Source: Sphingobacterium cavernae (GTDB lineage: Bacteria; Bacteroidota; Bacteroidia; Sphingobacteriales; Sphingobacteriaceae). From it: a DNA stretch of 62,676 bases. Where the stretch lies: the NCBI RefSeq assembly GCF_008520265.1, contig NZ_VIQM01000028.1, forward strand, positions 1-62,676. Direction: 5' to 3'. Each line of letters starts with the position of its first letter. Positions within the stretch are counted from its first letter, which is position 1. The position numbers and the translations under genes were made by a program. Below are positions 27,733 through 37,285 of the stretch, in pieces. The notes beneath the pieces were generated by a model. That model searched no databases and had not been told where the DNA came from. It was given only the letters and a program-made list of their open reading frames with translations.

Positions 27733-29013
27733 TTAATAGCCGTATTTGTTCTTCCATTTTTCTTTTAGGGAACTTCTTAGTTTATCCTCTGAACTATTTT
27801 TCCCAGGCGAATAAAGTGTAGTTCCTTGTATCCCTTCAGGCATAAACTCTTGATCCACAAAATTTCCTGTATAAGCATGAGAATATTTATATTCTGTACC
27901 ATAGTCTAACTCTTTCATTAATTTCGTTGGCGCATTTCGTAAATGCAAAGGCACGGACAAATCACCTGTTTGTTTCACTAAAGCTTGTGCTTTATTTATA
28001 GCCTCATAAGATGCGTTACTTTTTGCTGATGAGGCCAAATAAGTAACGGTCTGCGACAAAATAATTCTCGACTCAGGCCAACCAATCACATTTACTGCTT
28101 GAAAACAATTATTTGCTAATAATAATGCATTTGGATTCGCATTCCCGACATCTTCAGATGCTAATATCAACAATCTACGTGCAATAAATGAAGGATCTTC
28201 TCCTCCTTCAATCATTCTTGCAAGCCAGTATACTGCTGCATTGGGATCTGAGCCACGGATAGACTTAATAAATGCAGAAATTATATCGTAATGTTGCTCA
28301 CCAGTTTTATCATAACGAGCCATGTTTTGCTGCACTTGCTTGAGCACGAAATCATTAGTAATTGTAATATTGTACGGCACCGCTGCATTGACTACAAGCT
28401 CTAGAACATTTAGTAACTTGCGCGCGTCACCTCCAGAGATACGCAACAAAGCATCAAATTCTTTAATGATAATTTTATCATTTTTTAAAAATTCATCTTC
28501 TTTGACTGCCTTATTCACTAAACCAATTAAATCATCCTTATTTAGCGACTCTAAAACATACACTTGACAACGACTCAATAATGCTGAGATAACTTCAAAA
28601 GAAGGATTCTCTGTCGTTGCTCCAATGAGCGTAACTAGACCTCGCTCAACTGCTCCCAATAAAGAATCTTGCTGACTTTTAGAAAATCGATGTATCTCAT
28701 CAATAAACAAAATTGGTTGTTCTTGATTGAAATTTTGCAGTTGTTCGGCTTTCTCAATGACCTCACGCACCTCTTTTACACCAGATTTAATAGCACTTAA
28801 ACTAAAAAAAGGTCTGTCTAATTCCTTTGCTATCAAAAAAGCCAAACTAGTTTTACCTACTCCAGGCGGCCCCCAGAGAATCATAGAAGGGACATTTTTG
28901 CGCAATATAGCATTATACAATACCGCATCCTCTGCCAATAAATGACGCTGACCAACATAATCATTTATACTACGAGGTCTTAATCTTTCTGCTAAAGGAA
29001 TTCGTGTTGTCAT
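27733..29013 (-). CDS. rarA: Replication-associated recombination protein A
   Basis: This 426-residue AAA+ ATPase of the RarA/MgsA/WRNIP1 family has an N-terminal PLAERLRPRSINDYVGQ, Walker A GPPGVGKTSLAF near residue 46, Walker B ILFIDEIHRFSKSQQD, sensor 1 LIGATTENPSFEV, an arginine finger in ALLSRCQ, and the C-terminal tetramerisation region (GSDPNAAVYWLARMIEGGEDP). It acts at stalled replication forks. Full length, with normal motifs. It is divergent from the TPR gene. Confidence 0.97.
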   Translation of the reverse strand: MTTRIPLAERLRPRSINDYVGQRHLLAEDAVLYNAILRKNVPSMILWGPPGVGKTSLAFLIAKELDRPFFSLSAIKSGVKEVREVIEKAEQLQNFNQEQPILFIDEIHRFSKSQQDSLLGAVERGLVTLIGATTENPSFEVISALLSRCQVYVLESLNKDDLIGLVNKAVKEDEFLKNDKIIIKEFDALLRISGGDARKLLNVLELVVNAAVPYNITITNDFVLKQVQQNMARYDKTGEQHYDIISAFIKSIRGSDPNAAVYWLARMIEGGEDPSFIARRLLILASEDVGNANPNALLLANNCFQAVNVIGWPESRIILSQTVTYLASSAKSNASYEAINKAQALVKQTGDLSVPLHLRNAPTKLMKELDYGTEYKYSHAYTGNFVDQEFMPEGIQGTTLYSPGKNSSEDKLRSSLKEKWKNKYGY

Positions 29014-29082
29014 TTTACTATATTATAAAATACTTTACAAAGTTACATAAAATCATTTGGCTTGAAAGTTGTCAACATTTGC

Positions 29083-29090
29083 TACATTTG
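29083..29090 (+). promoter_or_regulatory. Candidate -7 element for the TPR gene
   Basis: TACATTTG matches TAnnTTTG, with a TTG at 29062-29064 about 18 bp upstream as a -33 candidate. The ATG is 20 bp downstream, leaving a very short leader. Confidence 0.45.
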
Positions 29091-29110
29091 ATTAAACGCA
29101 TATACTTAGA

Positions 29111-30199
29111 ATGAGAATAATTACGGCAGTGCTTTTTACAATTTTATCTAATCTTTCTTTTGTTTACAGCCAGTCACTTCCACAAGATAAATTAGACCCC
29201 TATGGGTTTGTCAACAAATATGACACTTTATTTGATGGAATTGGTCCAAGGGTATATATACTTCCTTTGCCCAGAACATTGAAAGATGAGATGATCGATA
29301 CATACAAAGAAATTGAAAGCTTCCAGGACTCTATACATATAAGCTTTCAAAAACATAGGCTTATTTCAACATTTAGAAATACTTCTAATAATGTTACTGT
29401 TGAAAATATTATCTCCGAAAGCCCGTCCGAGAATAGTATACAAGAAATAATTCAACAATATGTTGATCACAAAAATCATTCTATCGTATATGCATTATAC
29501 AACAAATTAGCACATAACTATCTAAAAAATAGAAACCCAAAAAATGCACTAGAGGCACTACAACTTTCTCTTTCTCATGCTCAAAAAATAAATAATGCTC
29601 AAGATCTAGCTGTAATTCAATCAAATTTAGCTACAGTTTATTTATTATTGGCCAAATATGATGATGCAATGCATTTTGAAGATTTAAACTTGGAATATGC
29701 CATAAAATCAAAAAGCCTTACGGATCAAGCTGTTTCTTACGGAAAATTAGCATGGATTCAAGCTTACAAAAAAGATTATCAGCCTGCTGAAAATACGATT
29801 ATCCGTAAGGCTATACCATTATTTAATAAATCAAAAAACTATTTGGGAAAAATCGAAGCATGGATAATATTAGCGGACATCTATCGCAGCCAAAACAAGC
29901 ACACCCAAGCTCAGTGGTTTTTGATTCAAGCTCGTGATTTAGCAAAGAAACACGAATTGCCCGACAATTTAGCCTTGATAGAATATATGTTAGGATCATC
30001 AAAAATGATTCAACACAACTATAGAATCGCCAAAAATGAACTGGAAATAGCTTGGGATCTTGTTCAGAATACTCCAAACATGTATTTGCAAATTGCAACA
30101 GCTGAACAATTGGGCCGGGCAAATGTTCATTTAGGGAATTACGATAGTGCAAAAGACTTCTTAACATACTATTGGAAATTAAGAAATAGTCTTTTTTAG
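29111..30199 (+). CDS. Secreted TPR-repeat protein
   Basis: This 362-residue protein has a signal peptide (residues 1-20, ending FVYSQS). From about residue 125 it has five or so tetratricopeptide-like helical pairs (YNKLAHNYLKNRNPKNALEAL, IQSNLATVYLLLAKYDDAMHF, GKLAWIQAYKKDYQPAENT, AWIILADIYRSQNKHTQA). It is probably a periplasmic scaffold. The arrangement resembles the sensory half of Bacteroidota TPR histidine kinases, but no kinase domain is present. It is divergent from rarA and upstream of the Prc protease gene on the same strand, with a 144-bp gap. Confidence 0.75.
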   Translation: MRIITAVLFTILSNLSFVYSQSLPQDKLDPYGFVNKYDTLFDGIGPRVYILPLPRTLKDEMIDTYKEIESFQDSIHISFQKHRLISTFRNTSNNVTVENIISESPSENSIQEIIQQYVDHKNHSIVYALYNKLAHNYLKNRNPKNALEALQLSLSHAQKINNAQDLAVIQSNLATVYLLLAKYDDAMHFEDLNLEYAIKSKSLTDQAVSYGKLAWIQAYKKDYQPAENTIIRKAIPLFNKSKNYLGKIEAWIILADIYRSQNKHTQAQWFLIQARDLAKKHELPDNLALIEYMLGSSKMIQHNYRIAKNELEIAWDLVQNTPNMYLQIATAEQLGRANVHLGNYDSAKDFLTYYWKLRNSLF

Positions 30200-30343
30200 C
30201 GAAAATATTACATCACCGCTATAAATATTGCTACTTTTTGAAGTCAAAGGATTTAAGTTTGATATATTTTTTACCTAATTTTAGGTTCGATTAAAACCGG
30301 CAAGAAGTCAATTCGAAAAATGTTAATTCACAATACAGTTTAT

Positions 30344-32464
30344 ATGTTTAAAAATTTTTTAGTTTGTTTAGCTTTTGTTTCAGTCGTTGCCTGTGGTTCT
30401 AAGCCACGTGTTGCTATTGAAGAAGGTGGATTAACACTTAAACCATCTCTTCAACATGAGATAATTGCTAAAGAGGTAGTGGGAATTTTAGAAAACTACA
30501 GTTATAAAAAAGTAGCTGCAAGTGATTCTATATCTAATATAGTTTTTGATAATCTTATAAAATCATTGGATGAAGGGAAAAACTATTTCATGAAATCTGA
30601 AATAGATGAATTTCAACAATACCGAAGCACAATAAGTCAAGACTTTAGAAAAGGAGATTTATCCAGTGCTTTTCACGTGTTCAATACATATAATCAAAGG
30701 GCATTAGAAGTCTTGCAATATGCATTGAGTCAAGTGGATGCTACGCATGATTTCAGTAAAGAAGAAAGCTATGTAAATTTTAGAGACAAATTAGACTGGT
30801 TCAAGACAGATGCAGAATTGAAAGAACAATGGCGCAAACGTGTAAAATTTGATCTATTGAATCTTAAATTAACATCTGCAGAAGGTAAAGATGAGTCAGC
30901 CAAGCATAAAGAAACTCTTAAAAAGCGCTACAATAATCTGATTTCACAAGCTAAGCAGACCAATTCAAATGATGCATTTCAATTGGTAATGTCCGCATTT
31001 ACAAATGCTATAGATCCACATACGACCTATTACAATCCATCATTTGCTCAGCGTTTCAATGAAGATATGTCAAATACATTAGAAGGTATTGGCGCAAGAC
31101 TTCAAATGGAAAATGACATGGTAACTATTAAAGAAATCATTGCTGGTGGCCCTGCGTTTAAAGATAAAACATTAAAAATGGACGACCGTATAGTTGGTGT
31201 TGCACAAGGCGAGGGCGAATTCGAAGATATTATTGGATGGAGATTAGATGCTGCTGTTGCAAAAATTAAAGGTCCTAAAGGAACCGTTGTTCGACTAAAA
31301 ATTCTTCCAGCAGGTGCAGATATTTCTGCGCAACCTATTATTGTGAAATTAACACGTGAAAAAATTGTGATTGAAGAAGAGTCTGCAAAAAAGACAATTA
31401 AAACTGTAAAAGGAGAAGATGGGAAGAATTACAGAATCGGAGTAATTACATTACCAAAATTCTATATTGACTTTGAAGCCTATCGCAAACGTGATCCAAA
31501 CTATAAAAGCACAACTCGTGATGTACGCTTATTATTAGATACATTAAATCAAGAAAAAGTTGACGCGGTTGTGTTGGATCTTAGAAATAACGGAGGTGGT
31601 TCTCTACAAGAATCAATTGAGTTAACCGGTTTATTTATTGAAAAAGGACCAGTTGTACAAGTGAAAGATACGCGTGGACAAATTGAAGTTCATCAAGATG
31701 AGGATAGCAATGTTGCTTGGAAAGGACCATTTGGTGTAATTATCAACCGTTATTCCGCTTCAGCTTCAGAAATTTTTGCGGGTGCTATTCAAGACTATGG
31801 TCGCGGCATTATCCTTGGATCGAGTACTTTCGGTAAAGGTACTGTACAATCAGCTGTGGATATGTCAAGATTTATCAGCTCCGTAAATAAACTAAAATTA
31901 AAAGCAGCGGGTGAGAGTAAGGATTCTGACACACCAAATGGTGCACCTGAATTTGGTCAGATCAACGTTACTATTGCAAAATTCTATAGAATAAACGGAA
32001 GCAGTACACAACATAAAGGCGTAGATCCTGATGTAAGTTTCCCAACACAGTTTACTTCTGAAAAATATGGCGAAAGCTCAGAACCAGCAGCCTTACCTTG
32101 GGATCAAATTCGTTCAACGAACTTTACAAAAATCAATGACTTATCAACTACAAAATCTCTTCTTGCGTCAAAACACGACGCTCGTATGAAGAACTCTGCT
32201 GAATATAAGTTTTTGTTAGAGGACATTGAAGAGTTTACTAAGACAATGAATACTACTTCTACAATTAGCTTAAATGAGCTTAAATTGAAAAAAGAAAGAG
32301 ATGCAAATAAAGCGAAAAACAGAAATCGTCTTAATAAGTTACTCGAGTTACGTAATATGCCGCTCTGGAAAGAAGGTCAACCACAACCAAAAGTTGAATT
32401 TGACTTTATCTTAGATGAGAGCTTAAATGTGATGAAGGATTATATAATTTTCAAGAAGAATTAA
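30344..32464 (+). CDS. prc: Prc/Tsp-type C-terminal processing protease (S41), lipoprotein
   Basis: This 706-residue protease has a lipobox with Cys17 (SVVACGS). An N-terminal Tsp-type helical domain follows, then a PDZ domain (GIGARLQMENDMVTIKEI, from about residue 240), the S41 core with DLRNNGGGSLQES, the catalytic Ser in YSASASEIFAGA and the Lys in STFGKGTVQS, and a C-terminal Prc-specific region. It cleaves periplasmic proteins from their C-termini. The start at 30344 puts the signal peptide first; the alternative ATG at 30320 would add eight residues before it. A strong hairpin terminator follows the stop. Confidence 0.93.
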   Translation: MFKNFLVCLAFVSVVACGSKPRVAIEEGGLTLKPSLQHEIIAKEVVGILENYSYKKVAASDSISNIVFDNLIKSLDEGKNYFMKSEIDEFQQYRSTISQDFRKGDLSSAFHVFNTYNQRALEVLQYALSQVDATHDFSKEESYVNFRDKLDWFKTDAELKEQWRKRVKFDLLNLKLTSAEGKDESAKHKETLKKRYNNLISQAKQTNSNDAFQLVMSAFTNAIDPHTTYYNPSFAQRFNEDMSNTLEGIGARLQMENDMVTIKEIIAGGPAFKDKTLKMDDRIVGVAQGEGEFEDIIGWRLDAAVAKIKGPKGTVVRLKILPAGADISAQPIIVKLTREKIVIEEESAKKTIKTVKGEDGKNYRIGVITLPKFYIDFEAYRKRDPNYKSTTRDVRLLLDTLNQEKVDAVVLDLRNNGGGSLQESIELTGLFIEKGPVVQVKDTRGQIEVHQDEDSNVAWKGPFGVIINRYSASASEIFAGAIQDYGRGIILGSSTFGKGTVQSAVDMSRFISSVNKLKLKAAGESKDSDTPNGAPEFGQINVTIAKFYRINGSSTQHKGVDPDVSFPTQFTSEKYGESSEPAALPWDQIRSTNFTKINDLSTTKSLLASKHDARMKNSAEYKFLLEDIEEFTKTMNTTSTISLNELKLKKERDANKAKNRNRLNKLLELRNMPLWKEGQPQPKVEFDFILDESLNVMKDYIIFKKN

Positions 32465-32492
32465 TTTAGAATTTTAACTATCTAGAAATCAC

Positions 32493-32519
32493 GCCCCTTA
32501 AATTTTAAATCTAAGGGGC
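32493..32519 (+). terminator. Rho-independent-like terminator after prc
   Basis: GCCCCTTA and TAAGGGGC form an 8-bp GC-rich stem with an 11-nt loop, followed by an AT-rich, T-containing tail about 30 bp after the protease stop. Confidence 0.75.
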
Positions 32520-32620
32520 ATAATTATTTTCTAGACTTCTTTATAATGTAAGCATCCGGCTATTCCCCTGTATGTTTGAATAGGTTAACTATCTAGCTTT
32601 GCCTTATTAAATTTATAATT

Positions 32621-32920
32621 ATGGTAATAAGCAATCTTTCGAGCGAAATGCACAATCATTATGTTTGCTGGCAACGCAGTGGTCTTAGTCAGCGTTCGTA
32701 TTGTTCTGAAAATAATCTACGCGAAGGTCAATTTCATTATTGGATTAAGAAGTTCCGGCAACTGGATTCCCATGCCAATAGCGTGAATTCTGGTTTTGTT
32801 CCTCTGGTTGTTACCGCAAGTAACAGTATTAACCCTATCGTAGAAATTCAGCATAAAGATGGTCATTGTATCCGTTTTTTTCAATCGGTAGATGCTTCGG
32901 TCCTAAAATCGTTGTTATAA
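32621..32920 (+). CDS. tnpA: IS66 accessory protein TnpA
   Basis: This 99-residue protein has a short N-terminal helix-turn-helix-like segment (CWQRSGLSQRSYCSENNLREGQFHYWIKKFR split over residues 15-46), the typical IS66 TnpA pattern. It is needed with TnpB for transposition but is not catalytic. Its TAA overlaps the tnpB ATG (TAATG). It is a remnant, because the transposase gene is missing. Confidence 0.88.
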   Translation: MVISNLSSEMHNHYVCWQRSGLSQRSYCSENNLREGQFHYWIKKFRQLDSHANSVNSGFVPLVVTASNSINPIVEIQHKDGHCIRFFQSVDASVLKSLL

Positions 32921-33285
32921 TGTTATCGCTTTCCTCGGGTTTTCGGTATTTTCTTTATAGCGGAAACACGGACTTTCGGTGCGGGATGGATTCCTTAAGC
33001 GGTTTAGTGCGCAAGGAACTCTCGCAAGACCCACTTAACGTAGCGATCTATATATTTTTTAACCGATCACGTAGCCAAGTAAAGCTTCTTCACTTTGAAG
33101 GTGATGGTTTTTCTCTTTATCACAAACGGCTAGAGCGTGGTACTTTTGAAGTTCCTACCACTACCTGCGGTGGGGACTTTCGAATCAGTAGCGCATCTCT
33201 GCAGCTGATCTTGCAGGGCATTCAATTGGAAAGTATGTCGTCGCAAGCGCTTTTCTATCACGAGCCAAGGTTGATTTTGCGCTAA
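32920..33285 (+). CDS. tnpB: IS66 Orf2-like protein TnpB
   Basis: This 121-residue protein matches the IS66 Orf2 family: YSGNTDFRCGMDSLSGLV near the start, IYIFFNRSRSQVKLLHFEGDGF, and LYHKRLERGTFEVP. The start at 32920 is set by the overlap with tnpA; a longer frame would add 18 residues in tnpA sequence. The C-terminus looks complete. Not to be confused with the RNA-guided TnpB at the window's end. Confidence 0.9.
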   Translation: MLSLSSGFRYFLYSGNTDFRCGMDSLSGLVRKELSQDPLNVAIYIFFNRSRSQVKLLHFEGDGFSLYHKRLERGTFEVPTTTCGGDFRISSASLQLILQGIQLESMSSQALFYHEPRLILR

Positions 33286-33312
33286 CGCTGAGTAGCGTAT
33301 ACCTGTTGTTAA

Positions 33313-33357
33313 TTAGGGTCTGCTGAAAAACTCAATGATTTTTTCAGCAGACCCTAA
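33313..33357. repeat. IS-terminus palindrome (18-bp arms)
   Basis: The arms 33313-33330 and 33340-33357 are perfectly complementary around the loop CTCAATGAT. The 36 bp from 33316 to 33351 recur exactly, inverted, as the outer end of the IS5-like remnant at 52265-52300. It could be a solo IS end, two joined ends left by imprecise loss, or a small non-autonomous derivative. The rest of 33286-33713 shows no gene I can recognise. Confidence 0.8.
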
Positions 33358-33589
33358 ATAAACCTAGCCGTATTAAAAAGCTATATCCTCAAAACTTCAA
33401 AAACCAGCGAATCTTTAGGTTATTGACTGGATACATTGTGCCATTGGTTCAGCATGTAATCCAGATATACCTAAATGAATACGATCAAGTAGACATAAAA
33501 AAGGAAAATGGTTTATGCCAAAACGCGATTAGGTTTGACAATACATCAACTCCACCTTAAATTGGGTGATAGAATTAAAGCCTTCAGCG

Positions 33590-33636
33590 GCTCTAAATAG
33601 AAATATTTCCGATGGGGATCTATATCTATTTAGAGC
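33590..33636. repeat. 12-bp-stem hairpin with GGGATCTAT loop motif
   Basis: The arms 33590-33601 and 33625-33636 pair perfectly; the loop contains TTTCCGATGGGGATCTAT. A similar but shorter hairpin with TTTCC and GGGATCTAT lies at 46168-46202. It may be a small dispersed repeat or a terminator. Confidence 0.5.
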
Positions 33637-33713
33637 TTACTGACACATTTTGCTTTATACTTCCTTTTGAACTTCCTCATAAAAAATTTATCTTACAACA
33701 TCTTATAAAATAA

Positions 33714-34895
33714 TTATTCTGAATAATTAGACACATGGAAATCTTTATTAACACTATTAATCATCTCAATTAGACGTCCTTTTATTCTCTTAGCCGTTTC
33801 AAATTCAACTGTAGTAGATTTTTTCTGCAAACTCTGTGTAGATATAAAAGTTGCATTAGGAGTTTTAAAATGTCTTGCAAAGAACTCAAAAGTCTTCCCA
33901 ACATTTTCTACCGGTAATATATTATGTTTTATTAACAATCGTATAAAAAGACCTAATTGTGCTACAGGCATATTAATCTGTAATTTTTCATCATCGTTCC
34001 ACAGTTTTCCATCTAAAACTTCTGCTCTTCTGACTTCTAGACGTTGAATAGCCGCCTCCCTCTTATCTTTATAAAAGGACTTAAGCATTTCTAAGATTGA
34101 TTTTTGGTTAGGAAACAGGTAAACATTAGAATAATTTCTTATAGTATTTAATTTTTCCTCCATACTTATAAAAAAGTCTAGATGTTGATGTAAACTAGAA
34201 TCTGGATTGATTATCGAATCATGTTTTTTCACAAAATAATCATAGAATAGATTACTATTAAATTCATATTGGATTAGTAAATTATCAATTTTAGAGGTAT
34301 CTAAAATTTCGGTTTTTAGAATACAGGCGATTAATCCCGTTGCATACGAATACTCAATTTTTGTTATCTCTTTTCGAATTAATAATTTTTTAAGCTCATA
34401 AATGACAACCTCGGATACTTCATGATCTATATCCGAAATTGCAAATTTCGTTTTCAATTCATACAAACTACTATTGTAATTTACTTTTAAAGTAGAAAGT
34501 TTGAAATCTGAAATAGGCAATAAACTAACCATCTCTTTACTGAAAGGCTCACAGTAATCAATTATCTCTTCAATAGCATATAGTGTTTTAATATAAACAT
34601 CTCTTACTTGTGCGTCTAAGTGAAAAGACTTTTTTTTGGACTTACGAAGTAAAGTCCAGTATACTTTATTGCTAATTATTAACATTTGCAACATGGTGAA
34701 GCGCCCCAATGTAACAGAAGAGTCAATAGATTCGATTAAATAAGACTTAAATCCACTAATTTCCATTTGAAATGATTCAAAAAAAATTTTATATGCATTT
34801 TTTTCAAATTTCTCATTACAACTGGAATCAGAACAAAACAATATTTCAATATCACGAAGTACTACGGAGAGTGTACTAGGTTTTTGAACCCCCAT
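33714..34895 (-). CDS. RteC-like regulatory protein (tentative)
   Basis: This 393-residue soluble, helix-rich protein has no signal peptide. Its C-terminal 90 residues (INMPVAQLGLFIRLLIKHNIL, then FFARHFKTPNATFIS and a KKSTTVEFETAKRIKGRL segment) follow the pattern of the C-terminal half of RteC-type proteins. Those proteins act in excision control of Bacteroides conjugative transposons. The N-terminal 250 residues match nothing I can name. It lies among IS remnants and beside an HTH protein gene on the same strand, fitting a leftover regulatory region of an integrated element. The assignment is weak. Confidence 0.4.
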   Translation of the reverse strand: MGVQKPSTLSVVLRDIEILFCSDSSCNEKFEKNAYKIFFESFQMEISGFKSYLIESIDSSVTLGRFTMLQMLIISNKVYWTLLRKSKKKSFHLDAQVRDVYIKTLYAIEEIIDYCEPFSKEMVSLLPISDFKLSTLKVNYNSSLYELKTKFAISDIDHEVSEVVIYELKKLLIRKEITKIEYSYATGLIACILKTEILDTSKIDNLLIQYEFNSNLFYDYFVKKHDSIINPDSSLHQHLDFFISMEEKLNTIRNYSNVYLFPNQKSILEMLKSFYKDKREAAIQRLEVRRAEVLDGKLWNDDEKLQINMPVAQLGLFIRLLIKHNILPVENVGKTFEFFARHFKTPNATFISTQSLQKKSTTVEFETAKRIKGRLIEMINSVNKDFHVSNYSE

Positions 34896-35043
34896 AATTT
34901 AAAATAAAATGGTTAAAAAACTATTATTCGAACCTCTATAACTGACAGATGAAAAGTAAATCTTATCGCTAATTCTAAATTTTATTACGACATTATATTT
35001 ACTGATGGAATCAAATTTAAGATTATATATTTTCCTTAATCGA

Positions 35044-36018
35044 CTAATTAATATCCTTTATACCGTTTCTAAGTTTTAATATTTTATCGGTAAGGTTTTT
35101 GAAATATTTTAGTCTATCTTTTTCTGAGCCAATACCTAAAGCCATAGATTTGTCCCGAGAGGATTTGAAAATATGATAATTATCCTTTAACACTCTACTG
35201 GAAACCATTGTTATACTATTAATTATATCCATTTTTAGCGATACACTTCTTAACTCATCATCCTGAATTATCATGAAACTTCTACCTAATGGAGAGGGTT
35301 TTACGAAAAAATCAAACCGCTTACCAGATGCCTTTTCTCCATTTGATGCGAGTTCTTTAAATTTTGCGATGAGATCAAGTAAATCATCAAGCAATTTATT
35401 TTTAATATCAGGATTTGTGAACTTTTCCAATTCATCAAAATGTTCAATTTGCGCTAGCAAATTATCCACAACGCCATGATCCCAAATCTCTGTGCTTTCA
35501 AGATTTTCGTAGTGGAATGCGATTGATTGAAATATCGGCTCTAGATTGTATGTTTCCAAGCGCTTAACATATTCTTCGTATGTAAAATCTACTTTACTCA
35601 TATCATATGCATAAACATAAAGCTTAAAATAAGTAAGTGAGGTGTAACGCATAAAATAAAAAATAGGGATATCATCTGCTTGAAATAATATCTTAGATCC
35701 TTCTATTTGAGAAGCATCAGATAATAGTTTATCTAAACCTAGTATATAATTGCGGTATTTTTCTAGATCGAGCATATCAAGTGGAGAGTATCTTACATAC
35801 ACATACTCAGGATTGTCATGAAATAATTCGTCGGGTCTAAGGTTAAAATGCTCAACTATTTTTTTCAACTTTTCGTAATCAATTAAAGTTGACCCGTAGT
35901 TCCATTTACTAGCTGCAGCATCACTTCTAAATAGCAATTCAGCTAATTTTTTATTCATTTCCAATTTGGTTTTAAATCTTTCTGCGATTAAATCAAATAG
36001 CTCTTTCTGACTTTTCAT
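35044..36018 (-). CDS. HTH-domain regulatory protein, unknown family
   Basis: This 324-residue protein has an N-terminal helix-turn-helix-like stretch (IAERFKTKLEMNKKLAELLF, then SDAAASKWNYGSTLIDYEKL) that looks like a lambda-repressor or BetR-type DNA-binding domain choosing among sites. A long alpha-helical region without recognisable motifs follows. It probably senses a signal and regulates neighbours. It is divergent from the AvrD-family gene across 324 bp with no other gene, so it may control that operon. Function beyond DNA binding is not supported. Confidence 0.5.
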   Translation of the reverse strand: MKSQKELFDLIAERFKTKLEMNKKLAELLFRSDAAASKWNYGSTLIDYEKLKKIVEHFNLRPDELFHDNPEYVYVRYSPLDMLDLEKYRNYILGLDKLLSDASQIEGSKILFQADDIPIFYFMRYTSLTYFKLYVYAYDMSKVDFTYEEYVKRLETYNLEPIFQSIAFHYENLESTEIWDHGVVDNLLAQIEHFDELEKFTNPDIKNKLLDDLLDLIAKFKELASNGEKASGKRFDFFVKPSPLGRSFMIIQDDELRSVSLKMDIINSITMVSSRVLKDNYHIFKSSRDKSMALGIGSEKDRLKYFKNLTDKILKLRNGIKDIN

Positions 36019-36342
36019 ATATTAATTACGTGTTAATTTGGTATTACTAAACGAAATTAGAACATTTAAAATTTTTCTAATTACCCTCATCTTACTATTA
36101 TAACGTATAAAAATCTTCAAACATTTTATCTTCTTACAAATAAATTAAACAAAAAGTAAATAACTATAACAATATTACGTTACTCCTGCTGACTTTATAA
36201 CATAATTACACAGTTAATAAACTTTAAAAAATAAGCTATAAAAAATTTATACGAAACACTCAAAAACAACAAATACAGATAACATAAAGGCCTTTTTGTT
36301 AATAAATTTCTGGGATAACTTCGCCATAACAAATCAAAACTT

Positions 36343-37284
36343 ATGTTATCCATACAAAAAAAAACAATAGAGGAAATCTTGGGTACACCAGAAAATAGAT
36401 ATTTTGGAAGTGGGTTTCGTTCTTTTAGTATAGATCTAAAGAACTTAGAGTTATATACACATGAAATAAAAGGACAACTAACGGTCAACTATAATGGGCC
36501 GGAAAGACCTAGGGGTGAAGAGCCTCATATTGGCAGTATTGAGTTTATGGCATTTAGTTCACGTATAGCCACATACATAATAAATAGACTATGCCGAGTA
36601 AATATCGCGGATACAGATCGAGCGTTCATTACAAAGTATTCAATACATCTTTCTCATACTATGGAAGTTGGTACCCATAACTTTTCTTGCAAACTCATAA
36701 GTACGACAACAGACAACAGTAGTTTGCAAGGTTACATCTCACTTTTGGAGATCCGTTTTGAAAATCATGCTCAAATTAAAGTAGAAATTGATCATCGCGG
36801 ATATTTAATGTATAAGACCCTTCCTCTTGATCAATCTATTCCTTTCGAATTAGAGCAATTACATTCCATAGGTTATAAATCTACTGAAATAAATTTCTCA
36901 CCACTTGAAATAGACATTCAAGCTAAAACTATTCAAGCAGAAGTAACCTACAGGTATCATTTTGAAGAAAATATTTTTCATGGTGTGGGTAGCGCAAGAA
37001 ACAGTCTACTTGGTACGGATGCTACTCGCGTGTTTGGCCAACTTATGCAATCATTACTATATCAATTGAATAATAGTGATAGAATAAACTGTCAAAATAT
37101 ATGGTTGCGTAAAATGCATTTGGTACAAGCTAGGCCTACATTTAAAAAAAACATTAAGGCACATTTATTATTTGAAGATATTCGTGAGGTTAAATTAAAT
37201 GGTAAATGTTGGAATCTTATCAGCTTAAATGGTGTAGTAGGCAATTACTCGGGATTTTTTGAAGTCGCATACGAATTAAACTAA
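36343..37284 (+). CDS. AvrD-family protein (syringolide-type biosynthesis)
   Basis: This 313-residue soluble protein matches the AvrD family in length and in its N-terminal block: EEILGTPENRYFGSGFRSF, then GSIEFMAFSSRIATYIINRL. A second similar half begins near residue 185 (INFSPLEIDIQAKTIQAEVTYRY). In Pseudomonas syringae, AvrD directs formation of syringolides, acylated sugar-derived signal molecules. Related proteins in actinomycetes are poorly studied. The gene is coupled to a P-loop kinase-like gene with a single base between stop and start. I see the family from motif memory only; a profile search should confirm. No signal peptide, so it acts in the cytoplasm. Confidence 0.72.
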   Translation: MLSIQKKTIEEILGTPENRYFGSGFRSFSIDLKNLELYTHEIKGQLTVNYNGPERPRGEEPHIGSIEFMAFSSRIATYIINRLCRVNIADTDRAFITKYSIHLSHTMEVGTHNFSCKLISTTTDNSSLQGYISLLEIRFENHAQIKVEIDHRGYLMYKTLPLDQSIPFELEQLHSIGYKSTEINFSPLEIDIQAKTIQAEVTYRYHFEENIFHGVGSARNSLLGTDATRVFGQLMQSLLYQLNNSDRINCQNIWLRKMHLVQARPTFKKNIKAHLLFEDIREVKLNGKCWNLISLNGVVGNYSGFFEVAYELN

Positions 37285-37285
37285 T

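Larger units (their letters stand above)
32548..33285 (+). mobile_element. IS66-family element, left part only
   Basis: The segment starts with GTAAGC, the terminal sequence usual for IS66 elements, and contains the accessory genes tnpA and tnpB in the normal order. The large transposase gene tnpC and the right end are missing; the DNA switches to unrelated sequence and an IS terminus palindrome after tnpB. The element is therefore immobile on its own. The exact right breakpoint lies between 33285 and 33313. Confidence 0.8.

Noticed and set aside
33358..33589. Remnant of IS66 tnpC or an integrase in the gap after the IS terminus
   Set aside because: Six-frame reading by eye gave only short, stop-rich fragments without recognisable motifs.
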